Shown here: positions 43,222-51,203 of the stretch, one piece after another
Layout of the letters: each line of letters opens with the position of its first letter
Numbering within the stretch: the first letter of the stretch is position 1
Source of the DNA: Branchiibius cervicis
GTDB taxonomy: Bacteria; Actinomycetota; Actinomycetes; Actinomycetales; Dermatophilaceae
Length of the DNA: 64,000 bases
Assembly (NCBI RefSeq): GCF_042661605.1
Contig: NZ_JBHSWJ010000002.1
Coordinates: 372,001-436,000 of the forward strand
Direction: 5' to 3'
Position numbers and translations under genes: made by a program
Notes under the pieces: generated by a model
What the model was told of the DNA's origin: nothing
Databases searched by the model: none
What the model saw: only the letters and a program-made list of their open reading frames with translations

Positions 43222-43986
43222 GTGCAGACCGCCGAGGTGCTCGAACTGCTCCAAGATGTCGCCGACCGCATCGTGCGACCCCGATTCCGCAGCCTGTCCG
43301 ATGGACAGGTCATGGAGAAGAACCCCGGGGACCTGGTCACGGTGGCCGACCGGGAGGCGGAGGTGGCGATCACGGACGTCCTTCGATCGGCGTACCCCGA
43401 TGCGCTGATCGTCGGCGAGGAGGCGGTGGCGGCCAACCCCGCGATCCTGCGCCGGGCGGGCGATGCCGGGCACTGGTTCACGGTCGACCCGATCGACGGC
43501 ACCAAAAACTTCGTGCACGGTTCGCCGGACCACGCGGTGATGGTCGCCGAGTTGCAGGGACCGACCGTCACGCGATCCTGGATCTGGCAGCCCGAGCACC
43601 AGTTGGCGTACGTCGCGGAGCTGGGCTCCGGGGCGTGGTGCGGCGACCGCCGGCTCACCATCGACCCTTCGCGCCGGCAGCCCGACGGGCGAACGTCGTG
43701 GCGCCGTGAGGTGGGCCAATCGCTGGGCGGCGACCTACCGCCGATGACGCTGACCTGGGCCTCGTGCGGGATCGACTATCCGAAACTTGTTGAGGGAGAG
43801 ACGGATTACATCGTCTACGGCGGCACGATGCCGTGGGATCACGCGCCCGGATCCCTGCTGCTGACCGAAGCAGGCGGCGTCGTCGGCTATCCGGACCTCG
43901 AGCCCTACGACCCGACCACGCTGCGTAAACCGCTCATCGCCGCCGGGTCACGGACGATCTTCGAGCAGGTCGCTCCGAAGGTCTGA
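43222..43986 (+). CDS. Inositol monophosphatase-family phosphatase
   Basis: 254 residues. Metal sites GEEAVAANP, DPIDGTKNFVHGSPDHAVMV, and the late WDHAPGSLLLTEAGG. Several members in actinobacteria are histidinol-phosphatases (HisN) or SuhB-like; the sequence alone does not separate them. GTG 43222 gives the usual start MQTAEVLELLQDVAD, 28 bases after the dehydrogenase stop. Confidence 0.88.
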   Translation: MQTAEVLELLQDVADRIVRPRFRSLSDGQVMEKNPGDLVTVADREAEVAITDVLRSAYPDALIVGEEAVAANPAILRRAGDAGHWFTVDPIDGTKNFVHGSPDHAVMVAELQGPTVTRSWIWQPEHQLAYVAELGSGAWCGDRRLTIDPSRRQPDGRTSWRREVGQSLGGDLPPMTLTWASCGIDYPKLVEGETDYIVYGGTMPWDHAPGSLLLTEAGGVVGYPDLEPYDPTTLRKPLIAAGSRTIFEQVAPKV

Positions 43987-44016
43987 TCGCCGTTCGACGC
44001 GTGCCACCATGGGCCG

Positions 44017-44427
44017 ATGACAGCCGCTGTCCGATTGATCCGGTCCGGTGCGCTGAGCGATGTCGCGTAGTACGCACACGCCTCATCCGTCGACCCGGGT
44101 GCACGAGTCATCGTCCTCGCCGGCGCCTGCCCGCTGGAGCCGGATGGGTCGGTCGCGGCGGTTGGCGATTATGCAGCGCAAGCGGTCAGGTGCATCGAAA
44201 CGATGACGAAGGTGCTGCGGGCGGCAGGGGCAACGATCACCGACGTCGTGGCGACCCGCGTGCTGGTGGCCTCGACCAGGCGGTCGGATCTCGTCGACGT
44301 GTGGCACGTCGTGCGTGACGCCTTCGGTGATCATGATGCGCCGAGCACGCTGATGGGCGTGACCATGCTCGGCTATGAGAATCAACTCGTCGAAATCGAA
44401 GCGACCGCGGCGATTCTGGCGCAGTAG
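44017..44427 (+). pseudogene. RidA-family gene with an in-frame stop at codon 18
   Basis: Reading from ATG 44017 gives MTAAVRLIRSGALSDVA, then TAG (44068-44070), then YAHASSVDPGARVIVLAGAC and on to a normal RidA end, 136 codons. RidA proteins hydrolyse reactive enamine/imines; the late substrate Arg (VVATRVLVAS) and a C-terminal Glu (LVEIEATA) are kept. One base change (GAG to TAG) would explain it. No good internal start exists before ATG 44203. Unlike other breaks here it is not in a homopolymer, so it may be a true mutation. Confidence 0.7.
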
Positions 44428-44433
44428 TGCTGG

Positions 44434-45860
44434 TCAGGTTCGCAGGTTCCAGCGGACGCCGGTGGGGGGTGATGGTTGCGGTCAGGTTGTGTTCGTGGAC
44501 GTAGGTGTGGTGGCCGCGGCAGAGGATTGCGCCGTCTTTGAGGTTGGTTTTGCCGCCGAGGGACCAGGGGGTTGTGTGGTGGGCGTCGCACCATTCGGGT
44601 GGGATGGTGCAGCCGGGGAAGGTGCAGGTGCGGTCGCGTTGCCACAGGGCGAGGCGTTGGGCGGTGGTGAAGAACCGTTTGCTGCGGCCGACGTCCAGTG
44701 GTTGGCTTGCGCCGTTGAGTACGAGGGGGATGATGCCGGCGTCGCAGGCGATCCGGCGCACCGCCGATGGGGACAGTACTTGACCGGTGGCGGTGATACC
44801 GGCGCCGTTGGTCTGCGCCAGCAGGTCGTTCAGGGCGATGGTGACGACGACTTGGGCTTTGGGTTTCTTTGGGTAGGCAGGTGCCGGCTTCCAGGCCGCG
44901 TTGCACGATAGCCAGGAGTGCGTCGGCTCGTCGGTGGGCTGCTCGTCGCGGGTCGGGTTCGCCGCGGGGTCCGCAGACCGGTCGGGACAGGGCTGCCACG
45001 GCGGCGTCGATGATCGCGGCGCCTTCGGCGTCGAGGGTCAGGTGGTACTCGGTCAGGCCCCCGGGTCCGGGCAGGGTGTGCAGCGACCGTCCGCGGCGCG
45101 CGGCGGACTCTTCTTCGGCCAGCAGATCGGCTGGCCGCAGCATGCGCCGGGAGTAGCCGATCGCGCGGCCCAGTTCCCGGGTGGTCAGTCCCCATCCTGC
45201 GGGGCCGGTGGTGGCTGCAGGAGTCGTGGGCGGTATGCCGGTGACCCAGGTCGGCAGGGCGGGACTGACGGCGGGAGTGATGGGCTGCTCGGGTGCGAGT
45301 GGGTCGGGGGCCAGGGGGTCGGGGCCGTCGATGGATCCGGCGCGCATGGTTTCGACGAGTTCGGCGAGTTCCGCGGGGTCGGTGACGGTTTGGACGTCGT
45401 CGACGAAGCGCAGGATTTGGTCGGTTTTGGCCGGGGTCAGGGCGCCTGCGTAGAAGGTGTGCAGGGTTCGCTCGGTGAGGGCGTGCGGGGGTAGGTCGGC
45501 AGCGTGGGCGATGCGTACGGTGCGGGAGACCTGGTAGGCGTCCGGTGGCGGCGCGGAGGCCCCTTCAGTGGTTCGTACCCAGTTCACGGCTGAGGAGGCT
45601 GTCTGTTGCGGCAAGCCGCGTCGGATGCCTTCGCAGACCAGTTCGATTTCGAGCCGTTCCAGGGCGTTGCGGGAGCGGCCGAGGGCGTCCAGGGCCGAGT
45701 CCAGTGTCGTCTCCGGTAGGGCGGCCCCGATCCCGCGTAGGGGCGTCCCGGTGTTGCCTGACTGGTCCAGCCACGCCGCGAGCATATCACCCAGTTCGCT
45801 TGCAGCAGAGACGATCTGGTCAGCACGATCAGGTCGCTGCGGGGCGGGTGCCGAGGTCAT
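44434..45860 (-). pseudogene. DUF222/HNH endonuclease-family gene (13E12-like), two frameshifts
   Basis: N-terminal DUF222 (residues about 1-330: IGAALPETTLDSALDALGRS, TERTLHTFYAGALTPAKTDQ) and C-terminal HNH domain TFPGCTIPPEWCDAHHTTPW, GHHTYVHEHN. Two breaks have the opposite sign to those elsewhere: a surplus base in TTT at 44868-44870 (plus strand), where CLPKKPKAQVVVTIALNDLL is expected, and a surplus G in 44464-44469, where TITPTGVRWNLRT then stop is expected. Corrected length 474 residues. ATG 45860 follows TATGAT by 6 bases, within a PafBC-type promoter. Multi-copy in actinobacteria. Confidence 0.8.
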
Positions 45861-45866
45861 AGGGAG

Positions 45867-45889
45867 ATCATATGTTCGACCACTGACAG
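45867..45889 (-). promoter_or_regulatory. PafBC (RecA-NDp) type DNA-damage promoter of the HNH gene
   Basis: On the minus strand CTGTCAGTG (45889-45881), 8 bases, TATGAT (45872-45867), then 6 bases to ATG 45860. Matches TTGTCRGTG-N8-TANNNT except the first base, and the -10 is near consensus. Confidence 0.7.
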
Positions 45890-46015
45890 CCCGCAGGACC
45901 GTTCTCTGCGACTGGGGAAAAGGTGGAAACGGCTGTGGAAATGGCCTCGCGGCGCCCACCTGGGGAAACATCAGGAGGACGGAAAACTCGTTGTCCAGAC
46001 CCGTTCTCGTCGGTC

Positions 46016-46021
46016 TACTGT
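46016..46021 (+). promoter_or_regulatory. -10 box of the leaderless DUF2087 gene
   Basis: TACTGT, 6 bases before ATG 46028, with TTGTCC (45991-45996) as a possible -35 at 19 bases. Confidence 0.4.
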
Positions 46022-46027
46022 CGAGCC

Positions 46028-46311
46028 ATGACCCGCGTAACCGTCGACGACGCCCTCGATCAGGAGAGCGCTGTACTCAAGGCGTTCGTCGCCGAGGATG
46101 GTTCGCTGCTAGATCTGCCGACGAAGCTGCGCAAACGTCTCGTCGTGCTCCACTACGTCGCTCAGGCGTTCGACGTTGGCCGCGATTACCCCGAAGTCGA
46201 GGTCAAGTCGGTCCTTCGGGCCTTCCACCCCGACGTCGCCGCTACCTGGTCGACGAGGGCTTCCTCACGCGGGAGAAGGGTACCTACCGGCGTCAGTCGT
46301 CGAAATCCTGA
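46028..46311 (+). pseudogene. DUF2087-domain protein with an internal deletion
   Basis: The first frame gives TRVTVDDALDQESAVLKAFV ... YPEVEVKSVLRAFHPDVA; the second, one base shifted, gives RRYLVDEGFLTREKGTYRRQ and ends at TGA 46311. Both belong to one DUF2087 domain, usually fused to or near winged-helix regulators. At the junction (46238-46246) the family pattern DVAALRRYLVDEG lacks about three residues plus one base, so roughly ten bases, not one, seem to be missing between short GTCGCC/GCCGC repeats. Overlaps the convergent DinB gene by 19 bases. Confidence 0.6.
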
Positions 46312-46847
46312 CGCGGCTCGACGTCGTACAGATGGTGCACCAGATCGTGCAGGTAGTACCGGCCCAAGCTGTCGACGGTGAAGACAGAACCGTTGCTCCG
46401 GCGGCCGGGCCGATCGAGCTGGTCAGCGCCGACAAGTTCCAGCCGAGACGCGATTTCCTCTGCAGCAGAAGCCAGCTCGCGACCGACCTGCCCCGGAGGT
46501 AGCGATGCATAATCGCCCTCGATGGCCGCTGCGTCCTGGTCCCAGTTGACGAAGAGCGGATCGTCCTGAGTCAGCAACTGCGCGAATCGGCCGGCGAACA
46601 CGCGGTGGACGTCACGCACGTGCGCGGCGTACTCCGTCGGCGACCACACCTGTGGTGTGGGCCGCGTGCGCGCATCGGCCCGGCCGAGTCGCTCCTGCCA
46701 TAGCGGTGTCATGGCTCGCACCTGACCGGCGATACTCCCGAATTCGACTGTCGATGCATCGAATCCACAGTCGGGACAGGGATGTTCAATCACCCAGGTC
46801 CAGTCCTTGGTGTCCGTTGGGATCGCACTGTCGGGCGAGGAGGTCAT
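46293..46847 (-). CDS. DinB-superfamily protein (mycothiol/bacillithiol-transferase-like fold)
   Basis: 184 residues, four-helix DinB fold. Possible metal ligands are His in YAAHVRDVHRVFAGR and the HDLVHHLYDV pair at the C-terminus. An N-terminal stretch with CPDCGFDAST is present in many actinobacterial members. Members of the superfamily are thiol-dependent S-transferases; the role here is unknown. ATG 46847 overlaps the menC stop (ATGA). Confidence 0.82.
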   Translation of the reverse strand: MTSSPDSAIPTDTKDWTWVIEHPCPDCGFDASTVEFGSIAGQVRAMTPLWQERLGRADARTRPTPQVWSPTEYAAHVRDVHRVFAGRFAQLLTQDDPLFVNWDQDAAAIEGDYASLPPGQVGRELASAAEEIASRLELVGADQLDRPGRRSNGSVFTVDSLGRYYLHDLVHHLYDVEPRQDFDD

Positions 46848-47815
46848 AGCGCAGCGTAGGCAGCGGCGAGCCGCTCACGCCACCACGACTCCCGCTCGGG
46901 CGCGGCGGCCACCGAGGGGAGACGGTCAGCCGACGGTCGGCGTACGTCGATCGCGCCAGCCACGGGCACCAGCGGCGTGGCGGTGACGTCAGTGGCGAGA
47001 AGTTCCACTGTGCCCAGGCCGCAGGCGAATTCGAGCTCCGGTAGGGCAGCAGCCAGCGCCACTCCGGCGGCGATCCCGATCGAGGTGTCCAATGCTGACG
47101 ACACCACCGTCGGCAAGCCCGCCTCGAGCGCGATGTCCAACGCAGCCTGCACGCCGCCCAACGGCGCCACCTTCACCACGGCGACATCGGCCGCGTGCAA
47201 CCGGGCCACGAGGAGCGGGTCGGTGGCCTTGCGGATCGATTCGTCAGCAGCCACCCGCAGATCAACCCCGTTGTTGACCAGAGCAATTCGCAATGAGGCC
47301 AGCTCTTCGACCGTGGCGCACGGTTGCTCGGCGTACTCCAGCTCGAACCCCGACAACGCGGTGAGTGCCCACACGGCGTCGTCCAGCGACCAGCCGCCGT
47401 TCGCGTCGACCCGGATCCGTCCGGATGGCCCGAGGATGGAGCGCACCTCGGCCACGCGGGCGACGTCGTCCTCCAACGACTGTCCGCGCTCGGCGACCTT
47501 GACCTTGGCGGTCGTGCACCCGTCGTACCGCGCCAGCACCCCCGCAACCTGCGCGGCCTCCACCGCCGGCACGGTTGCGTTCACGGGGATCGACGAGCGC
47601 GCCGGCGCGGGCCACGAACCCCACCCTGCCTCGATCGCGGCGGCGAGCCAGCGCGCGGACTCGCTTGCGTCGTACTCCAGGAACGGTGCGAACTCCCCGT
47701 CGCCGGACGGGCCGCGCAGGATCATCGCCTCGCGGTGGTCGACGCCCCTGAAGCGGGTACGCAACGGAATGGAGACCACGTGCGCGCTGTCCTGAAGCTC
47801 CTGCAGACTGACCAC
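46844..47815 (-). CDS. menC: MenC, o-succinylbenzoate synthase
   Basis: Dehydrates SHCHC to OSB. 323 residues, enolase superfamily: PVNATVPAV, Lys pair in TAKVKVAE, VDANGGWSLDDA, LEYAEQPC, VAADES and VVKVAPLGGV supply the metal and base residues. GTG 47815 is preceded at 7 bases by TAGGCT. Its promoter overlaps that of menB. Together with menB, menA, menE and menD the window holds five menaquinone genes. Confidence 0.92.
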   Translation of the reverse strand: MVSLQELQDSAHVVSIPLRTRFRGVDHREAMILRGPSGDGEFAPFLEYDASESARWLAAAIEAGWGSWPAPARSSIPVNATVPAVEAAQVAGVLARYDGCTTAKVKVAERGQSLEDDVARVAEVRSILGPSGRIRVDANGGWSLDDAVWALTALSGFELEYAEQPCATVEELASLRIALVNNGVDLRVAADESIRKATDPLLVARLHAADVAVVKVAPLGGVQAALDIALEAGLPTVVSSALDTSIGIAAGVALAAALPELEFACGLGTVELLATDVTATPLVPVAGAIDVRRPSADRLPSVAAAPERESWWRERLAAAYAAL

Positions 47816-47822
47816 GCAGCCA

Positions 47823-47828
47823 AGCCTA
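47823..47828 (-). promoter_or_regulatory. -10 box of leaderless menC mRNA
   Basis: Minus-strand TAGGCT, 7 bases before GTG 47815; shares two base pairs with the menB -10 box. Confidence 0.55.
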
Positions 47829-47832
47829 GGGT
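47827..47832 (+). promoter_or_regulatory. -10 box of leaderless menB mRNA
   Basis: TAGGGT, 7 bases before GTG 47840; overlaps the menC -10 box on the other strand. Confidence 0.55.
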
Positions 47833-47839
47833 TGGAGTT

Positions 47840-48768
47840 GTGACTGATCAGAACCCGTTCGATGAGACCGCGTGGGCACCGGTGCCCGGCTTCGAGGACC
47901 TGACCGACATCACCTACCACCGGTGCGTGCTCGACGGGCCGGCCAAGGGCACGGTGCGCGTCGCGTTCAACCGGCCGGAGGTGCGCAACGCCTTCCGCCC
48001 GCACACGGTCGATGAGCTCTACCGGGCGCTGGACCACGCCCGCATGACCCCCGACGTGGGCTGCGTCCTGCTGACCGGCAACGGCCCGTCCGCCAAGGAC
48101 GGCGGGTGGGCGTTCTGTTCCGGCGGGGACCAACGGATCCGCGGGCGATCGGGTTACCAGTACGCCGAGGGGAGACTGCCGACACCGTCGACCAGGCGCG
48201 CGTGAAGGCGGCTGGGGGACGGTTGCACATTTTGGAGGTGCAGCGGCTGATCCGCACGATGCCCAAGGTCGTCATCGCGGTCGTGAACGGCTGGGCGGCC
48301 GGCGGCGGTCATTCGCTGCACGTCGTGTGCGACCTGACGATCGCCTCGCGCGAGCATGCGCGGTTCAAGCAGACCGACGCGGACGTGGGTTCGTTCGACG
48401 CGGGCTACGGATCGGCGTACCTCGCCAAGCAGGTCGGCCAGAAGTTCGCCCGGGAGATCTTTTTCCTGGGCCGGACGTACGACGCCGAGACGATGCATCG
48501 CATGGGTGCGGTCAACATCGTCGCCGACCACGCGCAGTTGGAGGTCGAGTCACTGCAGGTGGCGGCCGAGATCAACAAAAAGAGCCCCACGGCGCAGCGG
48601 ATGTTGAAGTTCGCGTTCAACCTGACCGACGACGGCCTCATGGGCCAGCAGGTCTTCGCGGGCGAGGCGACGCGGCTGGCGTACATGACCGACGAAGCGG
48701 TCGAGGGCAAAGAGGCGTTCCTGGAGAAGCGCGACCCCGACTGGTCCGCCTTCCCCTGGTACTTCTGA
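47840..48768 (+). CDS. menB: MenB, 1,4-dihydroxy-2-naphthoyl-CoA synthase (frame broken by one base)
   Basis: Ring closure of OSB-CoA. Crotonase fold: RVAFNRPEVRNAFRPHTVDE, WAFCSGGDQRIRGRSGY, VVNGWAAGGGHSLHVVCDLT, TDADVGSFDAGYGSAYLA and the C-terminal KRDPDWSAFPWYF typical of MenB. At 48169-48172 GAGGGGAGA should have five G; restored, QYAEGETADTVDQARVKAAG. Length 309 residues. GTG 47840; 24 bases from the divergent menC start. Confidence 0.93.
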
Positions 48769-48785
48769 GCGGCTGGCAGCGGACC

Positions 48786-49361
48786 ATGTCCACCGGTAGG
48801 ACGGCGATCGTCTACCTGACCGCGACCTCCCTCGACGGATACATCGCCGACCCGCAGGGCTCCCTCGACTGGCTCTTCGCGGTCGAGGGTGGCGAATCGG
48901 CCATCGCCGAGGCCGAGTCATTCATGTCCGGAGTGACCGTGCAGGTCGAAGGCTCGGCGACCTATCGCTGGGTGGTGGAGCACGAGCAGCTGCTCGAACG
49001 TCCCGAGAAGTGGCAGGCGTTCTACGGGGACCGCCGAACCTTTGTCTTCACCTCACGCGACGACTTGCCCGTCGTACCTGGTGCCGACGTCGTTTTCGTC
49101 GGTGGGCCGGTCACGCAGCACATCGACACGATCGTGGCGGCGGCCGGAGGCGGCGACGTACATCTGGTCGGTGGGGGTGATCTGGCTGTCCAGTTCGCCC
49201 GGATCGGTCGGCTGGACGCCATCCGGCTGTCCATAGCTCCGGTCACCCTGGGTGGCGGGGCGCGGCTGCTCCCGGCGTACTTCGACTCAACGCGACTGCG
49301 ACTGACCGAGGTGCACCAGACCGGTCAGTTCATCCACGCCGAGTACGACGTGCTGCGCTGA
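48786..49361 (+). CDS. Dihydrofolate-reductase-like (RibD C-terminal) protein
   Basis: 191 residues. TATSLDGYIADPQGSLDWLF start, SATYRWVVEH, VFTSRDDLPVVPGADVVFVG and DVHLVGGGDLAVQFARIGRLD, the NADPH-binding GGG pattern. Solitary actinobacterial members are pteridine- or flavin-type reductases of unknown substrate. Starts 17 bases after menB, probably co-transcribed. Confidence 0.85.
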   Translation: MSTGRTAIVYLTATSLDGYIADPQGSLDWLFAVEGGESAIAEAESFMSGVTVQVEGSATYRWVVEHEQLLERPEKWQAFYGDRRTFVFTSRDDLPVVPGADVVFVGGPVTQHIDTIVAAAGGGDVHLVGGGDLAVQFARIGRLDAIRLSIAPVTLGGGARLLPAYFDSTRLRLTEVHQTGQFIHAEYDVLR

Positions 49362-49420
49362 CGGCGCCGCGCGCCGCGGCCCGGCGCGCTGAACGGGCGC
49401 ACCTGGTGTCCAGCGACAGC

Positions 49421-49426
49421 TAGGCT
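49421..49426 (+). promoter_or_regulatory. -10 box of a leaderless mRNA
   Basis: TAGGCT, 7 bases before ATG 49434. Confidence 0.5.
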
Positions 49427-49433
49427 CCCGACC

Positions 49434-50143
49434 ATGCAACCCAAGCGTCGTGGTCTCTGGCTGACCATCATCGGAGCGATCATCATGCTGCCGGTCGCCT
49501 TCGGCATCTTCATCGGCGGCACGGTGCTGGGCGTCAAGAACATGGCGAACCTCGTCGAGGAGGCTCCGGTGGTCACGGCCGGATCGAGCCATGACTTCGC
49601 AGCGGACACCACCGTCGCGATGTTCGGTGACGGCTCCGGGTCCTCCTGCTCGGTCACCGACCCCTCGGGCAGCGCGGTGACCCTGGACAATTCCGCGAGC
49701 GGTTCGGTCCAGGAGGGCGACTCCACCTTCAACCTGCTCGGCTCGTTCACGACGACCGACGCGGGTGCCTACACGATCGACTGCGGTTCAGGTGTCGACG
49801 TGAGCGTCCTGAGCGGCAAGGACGCCTCCGACGTGAGCCAGAAGCTGCTGATGCCGATCCTCGTGGGTTTTGGCGGCGCGGCGCTGGCCGGGCTGATCGG
49901 CCTGGGCTTGTTGATCACCGGCATCGTCAAGCTTGTGCGCTCCAACCGTGAACGCACGGCATGGAGTCAGCAGCAGGCCTACGCCGGCGGGTACGGCGCT
50001 GCCCCGGCTGGGTATCCCTACGGCCAGCCCCAGCAGGGCTACCCCCGCAATACGGCCAGCAGGAGTACGGGCAGCAGCAGCCGCCGCAGTACGGGCAACA
50101 GTCGCCGCCGGACCCGGGCCAGCAGCCGCCGACCCAACAGTGA
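49434..50143 (+). CDS. Membrane protein with a Tyr-Gly-Gln-rich cytoplasmic tail (frame broken by one base)
   Basis: About 236 residues when restored. Span 1 at residues 8-30 (LWLTIIGAIIMLPVAFGIFI), an external domain of about 110 residues (SSCSVTDPSGSAVTL, GAYTIDCGSGVDVSV, two Cys likely disulfide-linked), span 2 at 140-165, then a low-complexity tail with PYGQPQQGYPPQYGQQ repeats. The break is at 50042-50046 (five C for six). The stop overlaps the HAD gene GTG. Resembles other actinobacterial proteins with disordered tails; function unknown. Confidence 0.75.
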
Positions 50144-50760
50144 GTTTCGTCGTCGGGTTCGACCTGGACATGACGCTGGTCGACTCGCGTGCCGGCATCG
50201 TGGCCTGCATGCAACGCACCCTCGGCGACCGGGGCGTGGCGGCCACCGACGAGCAGTTGTGGCCGCTGATCGGCGCGCCCCTGGCCGACAACCTGGCGCA
50301 GTTCCTGCCGGCGGACCAGGTGCCGGGTGCGGTCGAGCAATACCGCGCGTTGTATCCGGAACTGGCCGTCCCGATGACGACCGCGTTACCGGGCGCGCAT
50401 GATGCGTTCGCGGCGATCCGCGAGCACGGCGGCCAGCCCATGGTGGTCAGTGCGAAATACGAACCTGCGGTCCACGCCGTCCTCCACCAGGTCGGCCTAC
50501 AGCCGGACATCGTGGTGGGGGACGCCTTCGGTGCCGGAAAAGCAGTCCCGATCAAGCAGCATCACGCCACGATCTTCGTCGGCGACCACGAGGGCGACAT
50601 GGCCGGAGCCGTTGCCGGGGGAGCGTATGCGCTTGGGGTGCTCACCGGACCGCACGACGAGGCGCAACTACGTGCGGCCGGCGCCCAGTCCGTCGTACCC
50701 GATCTACGTAGTTTCGGCCCGTGGCTGAACGATTATCTGTCCGACCCGCCAGCGCGTTAG
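50140..50760 (+). CDS. HAD-family hydrolase (phosphoglycolate-phosphatase-like)
   Basis: 206 residues. HAD motif I GFDLDMTLVDSRAG, motif II VVSAKYE, motif III Lys near GAGKAVPIKQ, motif IV FVGDHEGDMAGAVAGG. The cap (about 17-80) is helical. Phosphatase substrate unknown. GTG 50140 overlaps the membrane protein stop. Confidence 0.87.
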   Translation: MSFVVGFDLDMTLVDSRAGIVACMQRTLGDRGVAATDEQLWPLIGAPLADNLAQFLPADQVPGAVEQYRALYPELAVPMTTALPGAHDAFAAIREHGGQPMVVSAKYEPAVHAVLHQVGLQPDIVVGDAFGAGKAVPIKQHHATIFVGDHEGDMAGAVAGGAYALGVLTGPHDEAQLRAAGAQSVVPDLRSFGPWLNDYLSDPPAR

Positions 50761-50772
50761 CCTTAAGGACCC

Positions 50773-50788
50773 GCACGCTGCGGCGTGC
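50773..50788 (+). other. Short hairpin before the cold-shock gene
   Basis: GCACGC, loop TGCG, GCGTGC: a perfect 6-bp stem 12 bases after the HAD stop and 29 bases before the cold-shock GTG. Either a weak terminator or part of the cold-shock leader. Confidence 0.35.
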
Positions 50789-50817
50789 CCTGATGACTCA
50801 GCACAACGAGGTGGACA

Positions 50818-51201
50818 GTGCCCTCCGGCAAGGTGAAGTTCTTCGATTCCGACAAGGGATTCGGTTTCGTGTCCGGCGACGACGGCCAGGACGTGTTCCT
50901 GCCCTCCAGCGCGCTGCCGGCCGGCACCACGGCCCTCAAGAGCGGCACGCGCATCGAGTACTCCGTCGCCGAGGGCCGACGCGGCGCCCAGGCACTGAGC
51001 GTCACCCTGACCGAGCCGACGGTGTCGCTGGCTGCTCGCAGCCGCAAGCCCGCCGACGACATGGCGATCATCGTCGAGGACCTGATCAAGCTGCTCGACA
51101 ACGTGGGTGGCAGCCTGCGCCGGGGTCGCTACCCCGACAAGTCCCAGGCCGGCAAGGTGGCCGCGGTGATGCGCGCCGTCGCGGACGATCTGGACGTCTG
51201 A
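50818..51201 (+). CDS. Cold-shock-domain protein with C-terminal extension
   Basis: 127 residues. The CSD fills residues 1-66 with RNP1 KGFGFVSGDD and RNP2 DVFLPSSAL, VKFFDSDKG at the start. Residues 67-127 add a helical extension (ADDMAIIVEDLIKLLDNVGG, YPDKSQAGKVAAVMRAVADD) seen in the CspB-like proteins next to DUF3027 in actinobacteria. Binds single-stranded RNA/DNA. GTG 50818 has GAGGTGG upstream. Confidence 0.9.
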   Translation: MPSGKVKFFDSDKGFGFVSGDDGQDVFLPSSALPAGTTALKSGTRIEYSVAEGRRGAQALSVTLTEPTVSLAARSRKPADDMAIIVEDLIKLLDNVGGSLRRGRYPDKSQAGKVAAVMRAVADDLDV

Positions 51202-51203
51202 GC

